A DNA stretch of 64,000 nucleotides from Bacillus swezeyi (GCF_001969815.1 NZ_MRBK01000006.1:434001-498000), one strand, 5' to 3'; numbered from the stretch's first letter, positions 26,682 through 36,885 are shown. Program-made: numbers and translations. Notes: generated from the sequence alone by a model not told the origin.

Positions 26682-27575
26682 ATGATCAAAGCATTCGTCC
26701 GCAAATGGGAAGGTTATTTCTTTGTGTTTCCGGCAGTCCTGTTTATGCTTGCTCTAATCGGCTATCCATTAATCTACAATATCATGCTGAGCTTTCAGAA
26801 TCTGTCGCTTTCCAATTTAGCCTCTCAAGACGCCGGCTTTATAGGGTTTGAGAATTATAAACAGCTCGCTCAAGAAGAAGTGTTTTGGGTGTCTTTGAAA
26901 AACACGCTGCTTTATACAGCCGGAAGCGTCGTTTTTCAATTTACAATCGGTTTTTTGCTGGCTTTGTTTTTCAGCATGAAATTCCGGCTTGCTCCGTTTC
27001 TCCGCGGGTTGATGATGGTGAGCTGGCTGATTCCGCTGACGATTACGGCGCTTTTATTTAAGTTTATGATGGCTTCAGGCGAAGGGGTTTTCAATCAGCT
27101 CCTGCTTTCATGGGGCATCATCGACAGCCCCATCCCATGGCTGTCAAACCCGAACATTGCGATTTGGTCCGTCATCATCGCGAATATCTGGGTCGGCATC
27201 CCCTTCAATATGCTGCTGATATCAGCCGGCCTCAGCTCCCTTCCCGAGGATGTTTATGAAAGTGCAAGCCTTGACGGCGCCAACGGTTTTCAGAAATTCA
27301 TCCACTTAACCCTGCCTTTATTACGGCCGGTGATCACAGTCGTCATGATGCTCGGCTTTATTTATACCTTCAAAGTGTTTGACCTTGTCTTCGTCATGAC
27401 GGGCGGCGGTCCGGTTCATTCGACAGAAGTGCTTTCAACTGTCAGCTACCGCTATTCTTTCAATGAGTTTCAGTTCAGCATGGGGGCAGCAAGCGCCAAT
27501 GTCTTATTTTTCATTCTCCTTTTGGTCAGTCTCGTCTATTTGCGATTGATCAAAAAAGATGAGGTGATGTCATGA
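26682..27575 (+). CDS. Sugar ABC transporter permease (MalF type)
   Basis: Membrane permease of 297 residues with six membrane segments. The EAA loop that contacts the ATPase is YESASLDGANGFQKFIHLTL near residue 195. The ATG at 26682 follows AAGGAG by 7 nt; the in-frame TTG at 26676 abuts that site and is not used here. The stop overlaps the next permease start by 4 nt. It pairs with the next gene to form the channel of the glycoside importer. Confidence 0.9.
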   Translation: MIKAFVRKWEGYFFVFPAVLFMLALIGYPLIYNIMLSFQNLSLSNLASQDAGFIGFENYKQLAQEEVFWVSLKNTLLYTAGSVVFQFTIGFLLALFFSMKFRLAPFLRGLMMVSWLIPLTITALLFKFMMASGEGVFNQLLLSWGIIDSPIPWLSNPNIAIWSVIIANIWVGIPFNMLLISAGLSSLPEDVYESASLDGANGFQKFIHLTLPLLRPVITVVMMLGFIYTFKVFDLVFVMTGGGPVHSTEVLSTVSYRYSFNEFQFSMGAASANVLFFILLLVSLVYLRLIKKDEVMS

Positions 27576-28393
27576 TGCCGAGACGAAAGGAATGGCTCCT
27601 CAATTGTATCGGGGTCTTGATCACGGCCGTTTTTCTGTTTCCTGTTTACTGGATGATGATGACGGCTTTTAAAAGCGAAGCCGAATTGTTTAAGGTCCCC
27701 CCTTCATTGTGGCCGGAGACATTTCAGCTTTCCGGCTTTCAAGCGGTTTTCACAGAAGGGATCGCGAGACACTTCATGAACAGCGTCGTGATTTCAGGAA
27801 TTACAGCCATCATCGTTTTGCTCTTGGCCGTCCCTTCCGCCTACGGCTTGGCCAGGTTTCAAGTTTGGGGCAAAAAACTGTTTATCCTGCTGTTCCTCGT
27901 CACGCAAATGCTTCCGGCCACCGTCATTTTGACGCCGCTATTCATTGTGTTTAACAAGCTGAACATTCTCAATACGTACATTGGCCCGATTTTAGCTTCT
28001 GCAACTCTTGGGATTCCTTTTTCGGTTTTAATGCTCAGGACTTTTTTTCTCGGAATTCCAAAGGATCTTGAGGATGCCGCAAAAATTGACGGATGCAGCC
28101 GTTTTACGGCATTCATCCGCATCATTTTGCCCGTTGCCATGCCTGGAATTGCCGTGAGCGGGGCGATTTCCTTCTTTTTCACATGGGGAGATTTGATTTA
28201 CAGCATGACATTCAACAGAAACCAGGAACTGTGGCCGCTAACGGCCGGGATCTATAATGTCATCAGCCAATATGGCATTCAGTGGAATGATCTGATGGCA
28301 TTTGCCGTTATATCGGTTCTGCCAGTCATCATCATTTTTGTCATGCTTCAAAAGCAGCTTGTCAAAGGACTTGTCAGCGGTTCAATCAAATAA
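27572..28393 (+). CDS. Sugar ABC transporter permease (MalG type)
   Basis: Membrane permease of 273 residues with six membrane segments and the EAA loop DLEDAAKIDGCSRFTAFIRI near residue 165. Start overlaps the upstream gene (ATGA), and GAGGTG lies just before. Partner of the MalF-type permease. The alpha-xylosidase gene begins 17 nt later. Confidence 0.9.
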   Translation: MMPRRKEWLLNCIGVLITAVFLFPVYWMMMTAFKSEAELFKVPPSLWPETFQLSGFQAVFTEGIARHFMNSVVISGITAIIVLLLAVPSAYGLARFQVWGKKLFILLFLVTQMLPATVILTPLFIVFNKLNILNTYIGPILASATLGIPFSVLMLRTFFLGIPKDLEDAAKIDGCSRFTAFIRIILPVAMPGIAVSGAISFFFTWGDLIYSMTFNRNQELWPLTAGIYNVISQYGIQWNDLMAFAVISVLPVIIIFVMLQKQLVKGLVSGSIK

Positions 28394-28409
28394 GAAAGGG
28401 TGCTTGACA

Positions 28410-30719
28410 ATGAAATTTTCCGACGGCTACTGGCTCACCCGGGACGGCTATGACATCAATACGCCAAAGGAAGCTTACGATCACCGGATTGATGAACACT
28501 CATTGACGGTTTACGGGCCTGTCAAAGGCATTCAGAAAAGGGGCGACACTTTGGATACCCGTATGCTCACCGTCAGGTTTTCCAGCCCATTTGAAGGTGT
28601 GATCCGCGTTCAGGTTTTCCATTTTAATGGAAGCATGCATAAAAAACCGGGCTTTGCCCTCTATACGACAAATATGAAGCCGGAGATTTCGGAAGATGAC
28701 GACGCATTGACGCTCCGAAGCGGCAGCTTGAGCGTCAAAGTGAGCAAAACCGATTGGCGCTATCAATTTTTGCGAAGTGAACAAAGGCTGACTGGCAGCG
28801 AACCGAACAGCCTCGCCTACATCGCGGGTGATGACGGCCGGACTTTTATGAGAGAGCAGCTTGATATCGGTGTGGGCGAAATGATTTACGGACTCGGGGA
28901 GCGTTTTACGGCATTTGTGAAAAACGGGCAGTCCGTTGATATCTGGAACAAGGACGGAGGAACAAGCACTGAACAGGCATACAAAAATGTCCCGTTTTAC
29001 CTGTCCAACAAAGGGTATGGCGTGTTTGTCAATCATCCTGAACTGGTCTCCTATGAAATCGGTTCTGAAGTCGTCTCAAAAGCCCAGTTTTCCGTTGAAG
29101 GCGAATCACTTGATTATTTCATCATCAGCGGCTCAGAGCCGAAAGACGTTTTAAAGCGATATACCTTGTTGACGGGAAAGCCCGCTCTTCCGCCGGCATG
29201 GTCTTTCGGACTTTGGCTTTCGACATCTTTTACAACCGATTATTCGGAAGAGACGGTCACCCGCTTTATTGACGGGATGAAAGAAAGGGATATTCCGCTC
29301 AGCGTCTTCCATTTTGACTGCTTTTGGATGAAAGAGTTTGAATGGTGCAATTTTGAATGGGATGAACGCTTTTTTCAGAACCCGCAAGCCATGCTCAGCC
29401 GCTTGAAAGAAAAAGGCCTGAAAATCTGCTTATGGATCAATCCTTACATCGCCCAAAAGTCAAAGCTTTTTCAAGAAGGAAAAGAAAACGGTTATTTTTT
29501 GAAAAACAGACAGGGAGATGTATGGCAGTGGGACCGGTGGCAGGCGGGAATGGCGATCGTTGACTTCACAAATCAAAAAGCGCGCGAATGGTACTGTTCA
29601 AAGCTGGAGAACCTGCTCGATATGGGCGTCGACTGCTTTAAAACAGATTTCGGCGAAAGAATCCCGGCAGACGCCGTATACTTTGACGGTTCAGATCCCG
29701 AAAAAATGCACAATTATTATTCATTTCTCTATAACAAAACCGTATTCGACCTTCTGAAGAAAAAACGCGGAGACCAGGAAGCCGTCGTTTTTGCAAGATC
29801 GGCGACTGCCGGCAGCCAGCAATTCCCCGTTCACTGGGGAGGGGACTGCTTTGCCAGCTATGACTCAATGGCGGAAAGCCTTCGCGGAGGCCTGTCGCTT
29901 TCCCTTTCAGGCTTTGGCTTCTGGAGCCACGATATCGGCGGATTTGAAAGCACCGCATCAGCCGACCTATATAAACGCTGGACCGCGTTTGGCCTGCTGT
30001 CGACACATAGCCGCCTGCACGGCAGTGAATCGTATCGGGTTCCGTGGCTGTTTGACGAAGAAGCGGCCGATGTGATGAGATACTTTGTGAAATTGAAGCA
30101 CCGGCTCATGCCGTACCTTTACGCTGCAGCTTACTGCGCGCACACAGAAGGTATTCCGATGATGCGGGCTATGCTGCTCGAATTTCCTGAAGACAGGACC
30201 TGCCACTGGCTTGACAGCCAATACATGCTTGGAAAGAACCTTCTCATCGCTCCTGTTTTTCAGGAAAACGGCGCTGTCTCGTACTATCTCCCGAAAGGAA
30301 CGTGGACACACCTGTTAACAGGAAAAGAAACGGAAGGCGGAAAGTGGCAGGAAGAGAAATACGGCTATATGGGACTCCCTCTTTTCATCCGGGAAAACAC
30401 CTTGCTGCCGATCGGACACGAATCAAACCGTCCGGATTACGATTATCTCGATGGTGTGACATTCCGTCTTTACCATTTAAAAGACGGATGCACGGCAGAA
30501 CAGACGATTTATAATGAAAAACACGAAGCGATGACGATCAAGGCTTCTAGAAATCAACATACACTCACGGTGAAAACAACGGGCGTCCAAAAGAAATGGA
30601 GGCTTTTGATCTGCGGATCTTCTGTCAGCTCGGTCATGAACGGATCCATGGAAGCGCTTCAGGAAGGAACCGCGATTCAGCCAAAAGAAGCGCATCGCGA
30701 TGTTGTCATCTTTTTCTGA
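28410..30719 (+). CDS. yicI: GH31 alpha-xylosidase (YicI family)
   Basis: Cytoplasmic glycoside hydrolase of 769 residues, close to the 772 of E. coli YicI, that removes alpha-linked xylose from isoprimeverose-like ends. The GH31 nucleophile is Asp413 in CFKTDFGERIP, and the acid/base region is near HDIGGFESTAS and HSRLHGSESYRVPW. The N-terminal beta-sandwich and the substrate motif GLWLSTSFTTDY are also typical. AAAGGGTG precedes the ATG at 28410; an overlapping upstream frame to 28302 lies inside the permease gene. The absence of a signal peptide fits a role on imported oligosaccharides. The XylR-like operator supports the xyloside assignment. Confidence 0.88.
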   Translation: MKFSDGYWLTRDGYDINTPKEAYDHRIDEHSLTVYGPVKGIQKRGDTLDTRMLTVRFSSPFEGVIRVQVFHFNGSMHKKPGFALYTTNMKPEISEDDDALTLRSGSLSVKVSKTDWRYQFLRSEQRLTGSEPNSLAYIAGDDGRTFMREQLDIGVGEMIYGLGERFTAFVKNGQSVDIWNKDGGTSTEQAYKNVPFYLSNKGYGVFVNHPELVSYEIGSEVVSKAQFSVEGESLDYFIISGSEPKDVLKRYTLLTGKPALPPAWSFGLWLSTSFTTDYSEETVTRFIDGMKERDIPLSVFHFDCFWMKEFEWCNFEWDERFFQNPQAMLSRLKEKGLKICLWINPYIAQKSKLFQEGKENGYFLKNRQGDVWQWDRWQAGMAIVDFTNQKAREWYCSKLENLLDMGVDCFKTDFGERIPADAVYFDGSDPEKMHNYYSFLYNKTVFDLLKKKRGDQEAVVFARSATAGSQQFPVHWGGDCFASYDSMAESLRGGLSLSLSGFGFWSHDIGGFESTASADLYKRWTAFGLLSTHSRLHGSESYRVPWLFDEEAADVMRYFVKLKHRLMPYLYAAAYCAHTEGIPMMRAMLLEFPEDRTCHWLDSQYMLGKNLLIAPVFQENGAVSYYLPKGTWTHLLTGKETEGGKWQEEKYGYMGLPLFIRENTLLPIGHESNRPDYDYLDGVTFRLYHLKDGCTAEQTIYNEKHEAMTIKASRNQHTLTVKTTGVQKKWRLLICGSSVSSVMNGSMEALQEGTAIQPKEAHRDVVIFF

Positions 30720-30733
30720 AAAGGAGTGAAAAC

Positions 30734-33673
30734 ATGCTGAAAATCGTCCGTATCCTCGCCTTGTCACTGATATGCACCGCCCTTTCCATCGCCGGCTTCA
30801 GTCTGCCGCAGTCTGTGGCGGCCAAAGCCCCGGCCTACGATTATCCGTTTCAAAATCCAAAGCTTCCCATCCAGAAAAGGGTCAGCGATTTGATCTCACG
30901 GCTGACGCTTGATGAAAAAGTGTCACTGATGCATCAGTATCAGCCCGCCATTCCGCGCCTCGGGATTCCCGCTTTCAAAACGGGCACTGAAGCGCTTCAC
31001 GGTGTCGCCTGGCTCGGGAAAGCCACCGTTTTTCCCCAAGCTGTCGGTCTTGCTCATACTTGGGATCAGGCCTTAATCAAACAAGTCGGCTCGGCGGTCG
31101 GTGATGAAGTCCGCGGCTTCAACCATCTTGACCCTGCGGCAAACGGAGTCAATGTCTGGGCGCCTGTTGTCGATTTGCTGCGCGACCCGAGATGGGGCAG
31201 AAATGAAGAAGGCTATTCCGAAGACCCTTTTTTAACTGGAGAAATGTCCACGGCTTATGCTTCAGGCTTAAGAGGTGATCATCCCTTTTATTTGAAAACG
31301 ATTCCAACTCTAAAACATTTTCTCGGATACAATAATGAAACAGACCGGGGCTTCAGTTCTTCAAGCATTGACCCGAGGAATTTGCAGGAATATTATTTGA
31401 AACCGTTTGAAACCGCCATTTCAAAAGAAGCCGCGTTCGGCCTGATGCCGGCCTACAATTCAATCAACGACAAACCCGCCATTTTAAGTCCGCTTCTTCA
31501 AAACACTGTCAAACAAAAATGGGCCGGTGACCATTTCTTTATCGTCAGCGACGCTTTTGATCCTTCGGGAATCGTCAATGACCATCATTATTATGACAGC
31601 CATGAAGAAGCGCACGCGCACGCCGTGAAAGCAGGCGTTGACAGCTTCACAGACCAGGATCAAAATCCCGAACTGACCAAGACCGCGATCAGGGGAGCTT
31701 TAACAAAAGGACTCATCTCTGAAAAAGACTTGGATCAGGCATTGACAAACGTGTTCAGCCTTCGCTTTCGCACCGGCGAATTTGATCCCGATGAACTCAA
31801 CCCATACGGCCGCCTGACAGATGAAGTCATCAACAGCCCGAAGCATCAGAAGCTGGCGAAAAAAGCCGCGGAAAAATCAATTGTTTTATTAAAAAACAAT
31901 CAACAGCTTCTCCCCTTCGATCAGAAGGCAGATGAAGACATCGCGGTGATCGGCCCGTTTGCCGATGTCCTGTATGAAGATTGGTACAGCGGAACAATGC
32001 CTTATCAAAAGACTCCGCTTGACGGAATCACAGAAAAAACCGGTGAAGAGCGCGTCTCTTTTACAGAAGGAACCGAACAGAGCGGGTTCAAGTCTGTGCT
32101 GACCGGAAAATATGTGACGGCCGGCCCGGACGGCAAAAAGCCGTTAACAGCAGCTGCAGGCAAACTTCAAAAAAGCGAGACATTTGACTTGGCCGATTGG
32201 GGAGAAGATCTATACACCCTGCGCGCTCAAGCGAATGGCCTCTATGTCTCTCTTCAAGACGATGGCCGCTTCCTTGCAGATCAAAAACAGCCCAATGGCT
32301 GGACGGTCCGCGAAACCTTTCAGTTCGAAAAACAGCCTGACGGAACATTTGCCATCAAAAATACCGCAAACGGCAAATACGTCACCGCCGGAAAAGACGG
32401 AACATTAACGGCGGCCGCCGAAAAACCGGCCACTGCGGCCGAAAAATTTTCGAAAACCATCGTCAAATCCGGAACAGATGAAGCGGTTCAATTGGCAAAA
32501 TCCGCCGATAAAGCGATTGTTTTTGTCGGAAACAACCCTTACATCAATGGACGGGAAACCGAAGACCGGGAAGATATCAAGCTCCCTCCCGCCCAGGAAC
32601 AGCTGGTAAAGTCCGTATATAAAGCCAATCCCAACACCGTGCTGGCCGTCACAAGCAGCTACCCGTTCGCTTTGAATTGGGCCGACAAACACATCCCTGC
32701 CATTTTGTATTCCGCCCACGGCGGACAGGAGGCGGGAAGCGCCTTGGCTGATATCCTTTTCGGCGGCGAAAATCCGGGAGGGCGCTTAACGCAAACTTGG
32801 CACACCTCTGTCAATGAGCTGCCAGATATGATGAATTACGACATCATAAAAGGAAAACGAACCTATAAATATTTTGACGGAAAACCGCTTTATCCGTTCG
32901 GCCACGGTTTATCTTATACATCGTTTCGCTATGACAAATTAACCGTTTCTACCGGAAACCTGAAAAAAGGCGGAACTTTAAAGGTGCGTGTCAACATCAC
33001 CAATACAGGCAGCAGAAAAGGAGATGAAGTCGTCCAGTTCTATACCTCCCCCCGGTTTAAAACACGGGTCAAGCAGCCTAAGCAAGATCTGAAAGGATTC
33101 AAGCGAATCACGCTTTCCCCGAAAGAAACGAAAACCGTGACTTTCAAGCTGAAACCATCAGACCTTGCTTTTTGGGATGTGACAAGAGAAAAATTTGCCG
33201 TTGAAAAAGGGCTGTACCAAATCGCCGTCGGCAGCTCATCGAAAGATATCCGCCAGACGAAGCGGGTCTTCGTCCAAGGAGAAACGATTCCAAAACGGAA
33301 CTTGGCGAAAAAAACAAAGGCTGAAAACTATGACGACTACAAAGGCGTACAGATGACCGAGGAATCTAAAAACGGCGGTGATGCGGTGAAAAATATGAAA
33401 GCAGACGCATGGATCTCCTTTCAAAATGTCCGTTTAAAAGGTGAAAAGCGGCTGAAAGCGAGAGTTTCAAGCAGCGGAGGCGGAGAGATCTGCATCTACC
33501 TGGGCCATCCCAAGAAAGGAAAAAAGATCGGTTCATTAAAGGTGCCTGATACATCTGGTATGCAAAACTGGAAAACGATCAAAACATCCGTTCAAAAAAC
33601 AGCAGGCACACATCACGTATATTTCGTTTTCAAAGGGAACATTTCACTCGATACATTTCAATTTCAGCAATAA
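30734..33673 (+). CDS. Secreted GH3 beta-glycosidase with inserted beta-trefoil-like and C-terminal CBM-like domains
   Basis: Exported glycoside hydrolase of 979 residues. The signal peptide ends near PQSVAAKA (residue 31). GH3 N-domain residues include GTEALHGVAWL and the nucleophile Asp in FIVSDAFDPSG (about 273). The second GH3 domain (GGENPGGRLTQTW) is split by about 130 residues with two repeats, TGKYVTAGPDG and NGKYVTAGKDG, typical of fascin/beta-trefoil folds. A fibronectin III-like domain and a C-terminal CBM6-like sandwich (ending SLDTFQFQQ) follow. Likely a beta-xylosidase or beta-glucosidase acting outside the cell on plant glycans. Last gene of the operon, 14 nt after the GH31 gene. 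Confidence 0.85.
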   Translation: MLKIVRILALSLICTALSIAGFSLPQSVAAKAPAYDYPFQNPKLPIQKRVSDLISRLTLDEKVSLMHQYQPAIPRLGIPAFKTGTEALHGVAWLGKATVFPQAVGLAHTWDQALIKQVGSAVGDEVRGFNHLDPAANGVNVWAPVVDLLRDPRWGRNEEGYSEDPFLTGEMSTAYASGLRGDHPFYLKTIPTLKHFLGYNNETDRGFSSSSIDPRNLQEYYLKPFETAISKEAAFGLMPAYNSINDKPAILSPLLQNTVKQKWAGDHFFIVSDAFDPSGIVNDHHYYDSHEEAHAHAVKAGVDSFTDQDQNPELTKTAIRGALTKGLISEKDLDQALTNVFSLRFRTGEFDPDELNPYGRLTDEVINSPKHQKLAKKAAEKSIVLLKNNQQLLPFDQKADEDIAVIGPFADVLYEDWYSGTMPYQKTPLDGITEKTGEERVSFTEGTEQSGFKSVLTGKYVTAGPDGKKPLTAAAGKLQKSETFDLADWGEDLYTLRAQANGLYVSLQDDGRFLADQKQPNGWTVRETFQFEKQPDGTFAIKNTANGKYVTAGKDGTLTAAAEKPATAAEKFSKTIVKSGTDEAVQLAKSADKAIVFVGNNPYINGRETEDREDIKLPPAQEQLVKSVYKANPNTVLAVTSSYPFALNWADKHIPAILYSAHGGQEAGSALADILFGGENPGGRLTQTWHTSVNELPDMMNYDIIKGKRTYKYFDGKPLYPFGHGLSYTSFRYDKLTVSTGNLKKGGTLKVRVNITNTGSRKGDEVVQFYTSPRFKTRVKQPKQDLKGFKRITLSPKETKTVTFKLKPSDLAFWDVTREKFAVEKGLYQIAVGSSSKDIRQTKRVFVQGETIPKRNLAKKTKAENYDDYKGVQMTEESKNGGDAVKNMKADAWISFQNVRLKGEKRLKARVSSSGGGEICIYLGHPKKGKKIGSLKVPDTSGMQNWKTIKTSVQKTAGTHHVYFVFKGNISLDTFQFQQ

Positions 33674-33680
33674 CAAAAAA

Positions 33681-33728
33681 TGATGAAGGCCATGCAGTAT
33701 GTTCTGCATGGCCTTCGTCATTTTTTTA
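33681..33728 (+). terminator. Terminator of the glycoside operon
   Basis: GAAGGCCATGCA and TGCATGGCCTTC form a 12-bp perfect stem with an 8-base loop, extended by TGA/TCA, then seven or more T. Confidence 0.92.
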
Positions 33729-33878
33729 GCCATTTAAAAGCTTTACAATTTAGGAGATATGTATTAGAATTCAATAAAAGTTGCATTAGGTAAAAAAAAT
33801 GTCTTTAGGTAATAAAAAATTGCCAAGATAAAAATATTGTATGCAGGTTAAATTTGATATAGACATAGAAAGGGGTTA

Positions 33879-34631
33879 ATGAATGCTATGAAACCCGCAA
33901 TGACTGTAAAAGATTTATATGTTTCATATCACGGCACAGAAGCGCTTCACAATATCAATTTCTCGATTGATCAAGGAAAAATGGCCGGTATTATCGGACC
34001 GAACGGTGCCGGAAAATCGACGCTTTTGAAAGCTGTACTGGAGTTGATTCCGAGAGATAAAGGCGAAATCCGCCTGCTGGAAAGACCGCTTAAAGCTGTT
34101 CGCCAAAAAATCGCCTATGTCCCTCAGCGAAATGATATGGATTGGACGTTTCCCATCAATGTTCTCGATACGGTTCTGCTCGGAACATATCCTGAACTCG
34201 GCATCCTCCGGCGTCCGAAAAAGCATCACAAAGACTTGGCCTATCACTGTCTGGAAAAAGTCGGAATGGCTTCATTCTCGAAGCGCCAGATCGGCGAGCT
34301 CTCAGGAGGACAGCAGCAGCGTGTTTTTCTCGCGCGGGCGCTCGCTCAAAAAGCGGAGCTGTTTTGCCTTGATGAACCATTCGTCGGAATCGATGTGACA
34401 AGCGAAGACATGATCGTCAAAATATTAAAGGAATTGCGTGATGAAGGAAAAACCGTCCTTGTCGTCCATCACGACTTGAACAAAGCGGACAGCTATTTCG
34501 ATGAATTAATTTTGCTGAACAAAGAGCTGATTCAAACAGGTCCCGTCTCTGACATTCTCAAGCCGGATGTCATGATGAAAGCCTATGAATCCCAGCTTCC
34601 GTTTCTGCAAACACAAAGGGGGGCAATCTGA
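33879..34631 (+). CDS. Metal (Mn/Zn) ABC transporter ATP-binding protein
   Basis: ATPase of 250 residues with Walker A GPNGAGKST, signature LSGGQQQRVFLARALAQ, Walker B LFCLDEPFVGID and switch VVHHDLNKA. The adjacent metal permease and binding lipoprotein show it belongs to a manganese/zinc importer. AAAGGGG is only 3 nt before the ATG at 33879; ATG 33888 is also possible. The gene order ATPase-permease-lipoprotein, with a single permease, differs from B. subtilis mntABCD, so it is a separate system (PsaBCA/SitABC-like). TTGCATTAGGTAAA near 33781 is a weak dyad that could be a metalloregulator site. Confidence 0.88.
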   Translation: MNAMKPAMTVKDLYVSYHGTEALHNINFSIDQGKMAGIIGPNGAGKSTLLKAVLELIPRDKGEIRLLERPLKAVRQKIAYVPQRNDMDWTFPINVLDTVLLGTYPELGILRRPKKHHKDLAYHCLEKVGMASFSKRQIGELSGGQQQRVFLARALAQKAELFCLDEPFVGIDVTSEDMIVKILKELRDEGKTVLVVHHDLNKADSYFDELILLNKELIQTGPVSDILKPDVMMKAYESQLPFLQTQRGAI

Positions 34632-35491
34632 TGGAATTTATAAACGGCTTGATGGAATATTCCTTTCTGCAAAAATCACTGTTCACTTCCATTATGGTGG
34701 GCATCATCTGCGGTGTGATCGGCTGCTTTATCATCTTACGCGGAATGGCGCTGATGGGTGATGCCATTTCACACGCCGTCCTGCCCGGTGTCGCCATCTC
34801 CTATATGCTTGGCGTCAACTTTTTCTTCGGCGCCGTCTTTACAGGAATACTGACGGCCCTTGGAATCGGTTATGTCAGTCAAAACAGCCGGATTAAAAAC
34901 GACTCGGCCATCGGCATTGTCTTTACCGCCTTTTTCGCGATCGGCATCATCTTGATCACGCTTGTCAAAAGCTCAAGCGACCTATACCATATTTTGTTCG
35001 GCAATGTGCTGGCCGTTCGTTCATCTGACATGTGGATCACACTCGTCATCGGCATCATTATACTCACAGCTGTCTTTTTATTTTATAAAGAGCTGCTCAT
35101 CACCTCTTTCGATCCGACGATGGCCGCCGTCTACGGCTTGCCGAACCGGCTGATCCACTACTTTTTAATGACGCTTTTGACAATGGTCACGGTCGCATCG
35201 CTTCAGACCGTCGGGATTATTCTCGTCGTCGCAATGCTGATAACACCTGCCGCCACGGCTTATTTATTAACGGATCGGCTATGGGTGATGATCTATTTGG
35301 CCGCCTTCTTCGGCGCATTGTCAGCCGTCATCGGTCTCGGTTTAAGCTATACGTACAACCTCTCATCAGGGGCGGCGATTGTGCTTGTGGCGACGATCCT
35401 GTTCGGGCTCGCCTTTATGTTTTCTCCAAAACAAGGCGTTCTATGGAGATCTTTGAAATCCAGAAGAAAAAGAGCAGCACTTCAAAACTAA
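34631..35491 (+). CDS. Metal ABC transporter permease (ZnuB/MntB family)
   Basis: Membrane permease of 286 residues with about eight to nine hydrophobic segments. The family signature near the N-terminus is [20 protein letters not shown], with the conserved [10 protein letters not shown] block, and the ATPase contact region is [20 protein letters not shown]. It overlaps the ATPase gene by one base (TGATG). Forms a homodimer pore in this family. A lipoprotein gene follows 28 nt later. Confidence 0.9.
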   Translation: MEFINGLMEYSFLQKSLFTSIMVGIICGVIGCFIILRGMALMGDAISHAVLPGVAISYMLGVNFFFGAVFTGILTALGIGYVSQNSRIKNDSAIGIVFTAFFAIGIILITLVKSSSDLYHILFGNVLAVRSSDMWITLVIGIIILTAVFLFYKELLITSFDPTMAAVYGLPNRLIHYFLMTLLTMVTVASLQTVGIILVVAMLITPAATAYLLTDRLWVMIYLAAFFGALSAVIGLGLSYTYNLSSGAAIVLVATILFGLAFMFSPKQGVLWRSLKSRRKRAALQN

Positions 35492-35519
35492 TCGAAAAAA
35501 TAAAGGGGGAAAACTCGAA

Positions 35520-36449
35520 ATGAAACGCAAACGAACATTAGCGATTCTGGCGGCTGTGATTCTGCTTCTCGCTGCCGGCTGCTCCTCAAAAAGCAGCAGC
35601 GGTGAAAGCGGAAAATTGAAAGTCGTCACCACCTACTCCATTCTCTATGACATCGTCAAAAATGTCGGAGGGGATCACATCGATTTATACAGCATCGTAC
35701 CTGTCGGAACAGATCCGCACGAATACGATCCGCTGCCAAAAGACGTTCAAAAAACGGCGGACGCTGATATCGTCTTTTATAACGGCCTGAATCTGGAAAC
35801 GGGCAACGGCTGGTTTAACAAGCTGCTTGAGACGGCTGAAAAAGGCGGCGATGACGCTCCCGTCTACAAGCTGAGCGAGGGAGTCAAAGCAAAGCATCTC
35901 ACCTCCAAAGGAAAAGAAACGGAAGAAGATCCGCATGCATGGCTCGATATTCAAAACGGGATTCAATATGCCGAAAATGCCAGAGATGCGCTGATCAAAA
36001 ACGACCCCGATCATAAAGCGGACTATGAAAAAAATGCGAAAGCCTATATTGAAAAACTTCAAAAGCTTCATGATGAAGCAGTCAACCGTTTTAAAGATGT
36101 ACCAGAGGAACGGCGGATCCTTGTGACAAGCGAAGGCGCCTTTAAATATTTCGCCTCAGCCTACGGTGTGGACGCCAAGTATATTTGGGAGATTAATACC
36201 GAAAATGAAGGCACGCCAGGCCAAATGAAAAAAATCGTCGACACGGTGAAGACAAAGAAAGTTCCGGCTTTATTTGTGGAGACAAGCGTTGACCCGCGCA
36301 GTATGGAAAGCCTGTCAGCGGAAACCGGCGTACCGATTAAAGGAAAGGTATTTACCGATTCCATCGGAAAACCCGGTGAAGACGGAGATTCATATTATCA
36401 GATGATGAAAGAGAACCTTGACCGAATCCATAAAGGGCTCGCCGAATAA
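35520..36449 (+). CDS. Metal ABC transporter substrate-binding lipoprotein (ZnuA/PsaA family)
   Basis: Cluster A-I metal-binding lipoprotein of 309 residues. Lipobox LLAAGC places the lipid-modified Cys near residue 21. The four metal ligands typical of manganese binders are visible: His in [10 protein letters not shown], His in EDPHAWLD, Glu in [10 protein letters not shown] and Asp in [10 protein letters not shown]. The His-His-Glu-Asp set and the lack of a long His-rich loop favour manganese over zinc. Third gene of the importer operon, followed by a good terminator. Confidence 0.9.
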   Translation: MKRKRTLAILAAVILLLAAGCSSKSSSGESGKLKVVTTYSILYDIVKNVGGDHIDLYSIVPVGTDPHEYDPLPKDVQKTADADIVFYNGLNLETGNGWFNKLLETAEKGGDDAPVYKLSEGVKAKHLTSKGKETEEDPHAWLDIQNGIQYAENARDALIKNDPDHKADYEKNAKAYIEKLQKLHDEAVNRFKDVPEERRILVTSEGAFKYFASAYGVDAKYIWEINTENEGTPGQMKKIVDTVKTKKVPALFVETSVDPRSMESLSAETGVPIKGKVFTDSIGKPGEDGDSYYQMMKENLDRIHKGLAE

Positions 36450-36455
36450 ATCACG

Positions 36456-36487
36456 AACTGCTGTGCAAATGTACAGCAGTTTTTTTC
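36456..36487 (+). terminator. Terminator of the metal ABC operon
   Basis: AACTGCTGT and ACAGCAGTT form a 9-bp stem followed by seven T. Confidence 0.88.
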
Positions 36488-36552
36488 GCGTGTTTGGACG
36501 ATTATTAAGCAGGGTACAAGAACAGAAAGTGCAGAAAAAGGAGTGTTTTACT

Positions 36553-36885
36553 GTGGAAAATCAATCTGTTTATGAAGAATGCATCAAAGCTTGCCAGGAA
36601 TGCCTTTATGCCTGCAATCACTGCTTTGACAAATGTTTAATGGAAGAAGACAGCGGCATGATGGCCGAATGCATCCGTTTGGACCGGGAATGCGCTGAAA
36701 TGTGCGCCATTGCTGTTCAAGCGATGACACGAAACAGCCCATATGCTGAAGACATTTGTTTATTATGTGCAAAGGTTTGTGAAGCATGCGGAAATGAATG
36801 CAGCCTGCACAAGCATGACCACTGCCAGGCATGTGCGGAAAGCTGCTTCAGATGTGCGGAAGCGTGCAGAAAAATGGCTTCGTAA
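36553..36885 (+). CDS. Cys-rich four-helix-bundle copper storage-like protein (YhjQ/DUF326 family)
   Basis: Cytosolic protein of 110 residues with about nineteen Cys in CxxxC-type patterns (ECIKACQECLYACNHC, CAKVCEACGNEC, CQACAESCFRCAEAC) plus several His. This is the pattern of Csp copper-storage proteins, whose helices point thiols into the bundle core and bind many Cu(I). Start GTG at 36553, with AAGGAG 9 nt upstream; the frame extends upstream without a better signal. It stands alone between the manganese importer and an RpiR regulator; the copA/copZ/csoR genes are 6-8 kb away. No signal peptide is visible. Confidence 0.8.
   Translation: MENQSVYEECIKACQECLYACNHCFDKCLMEEDSGMMAECIRLDRECAEMCAIAVQAMTRNSPYAEDICLLCAKVCEACGNECSLHKHDHCQACAESCFRCAEACRKMAS

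Noticed and set aside
29638..30006. A 122-codon frame antisense to the GH31 gene
   Set aside because: It lies across the catalytic region of the alpha-xylosidase and has no features of its own.
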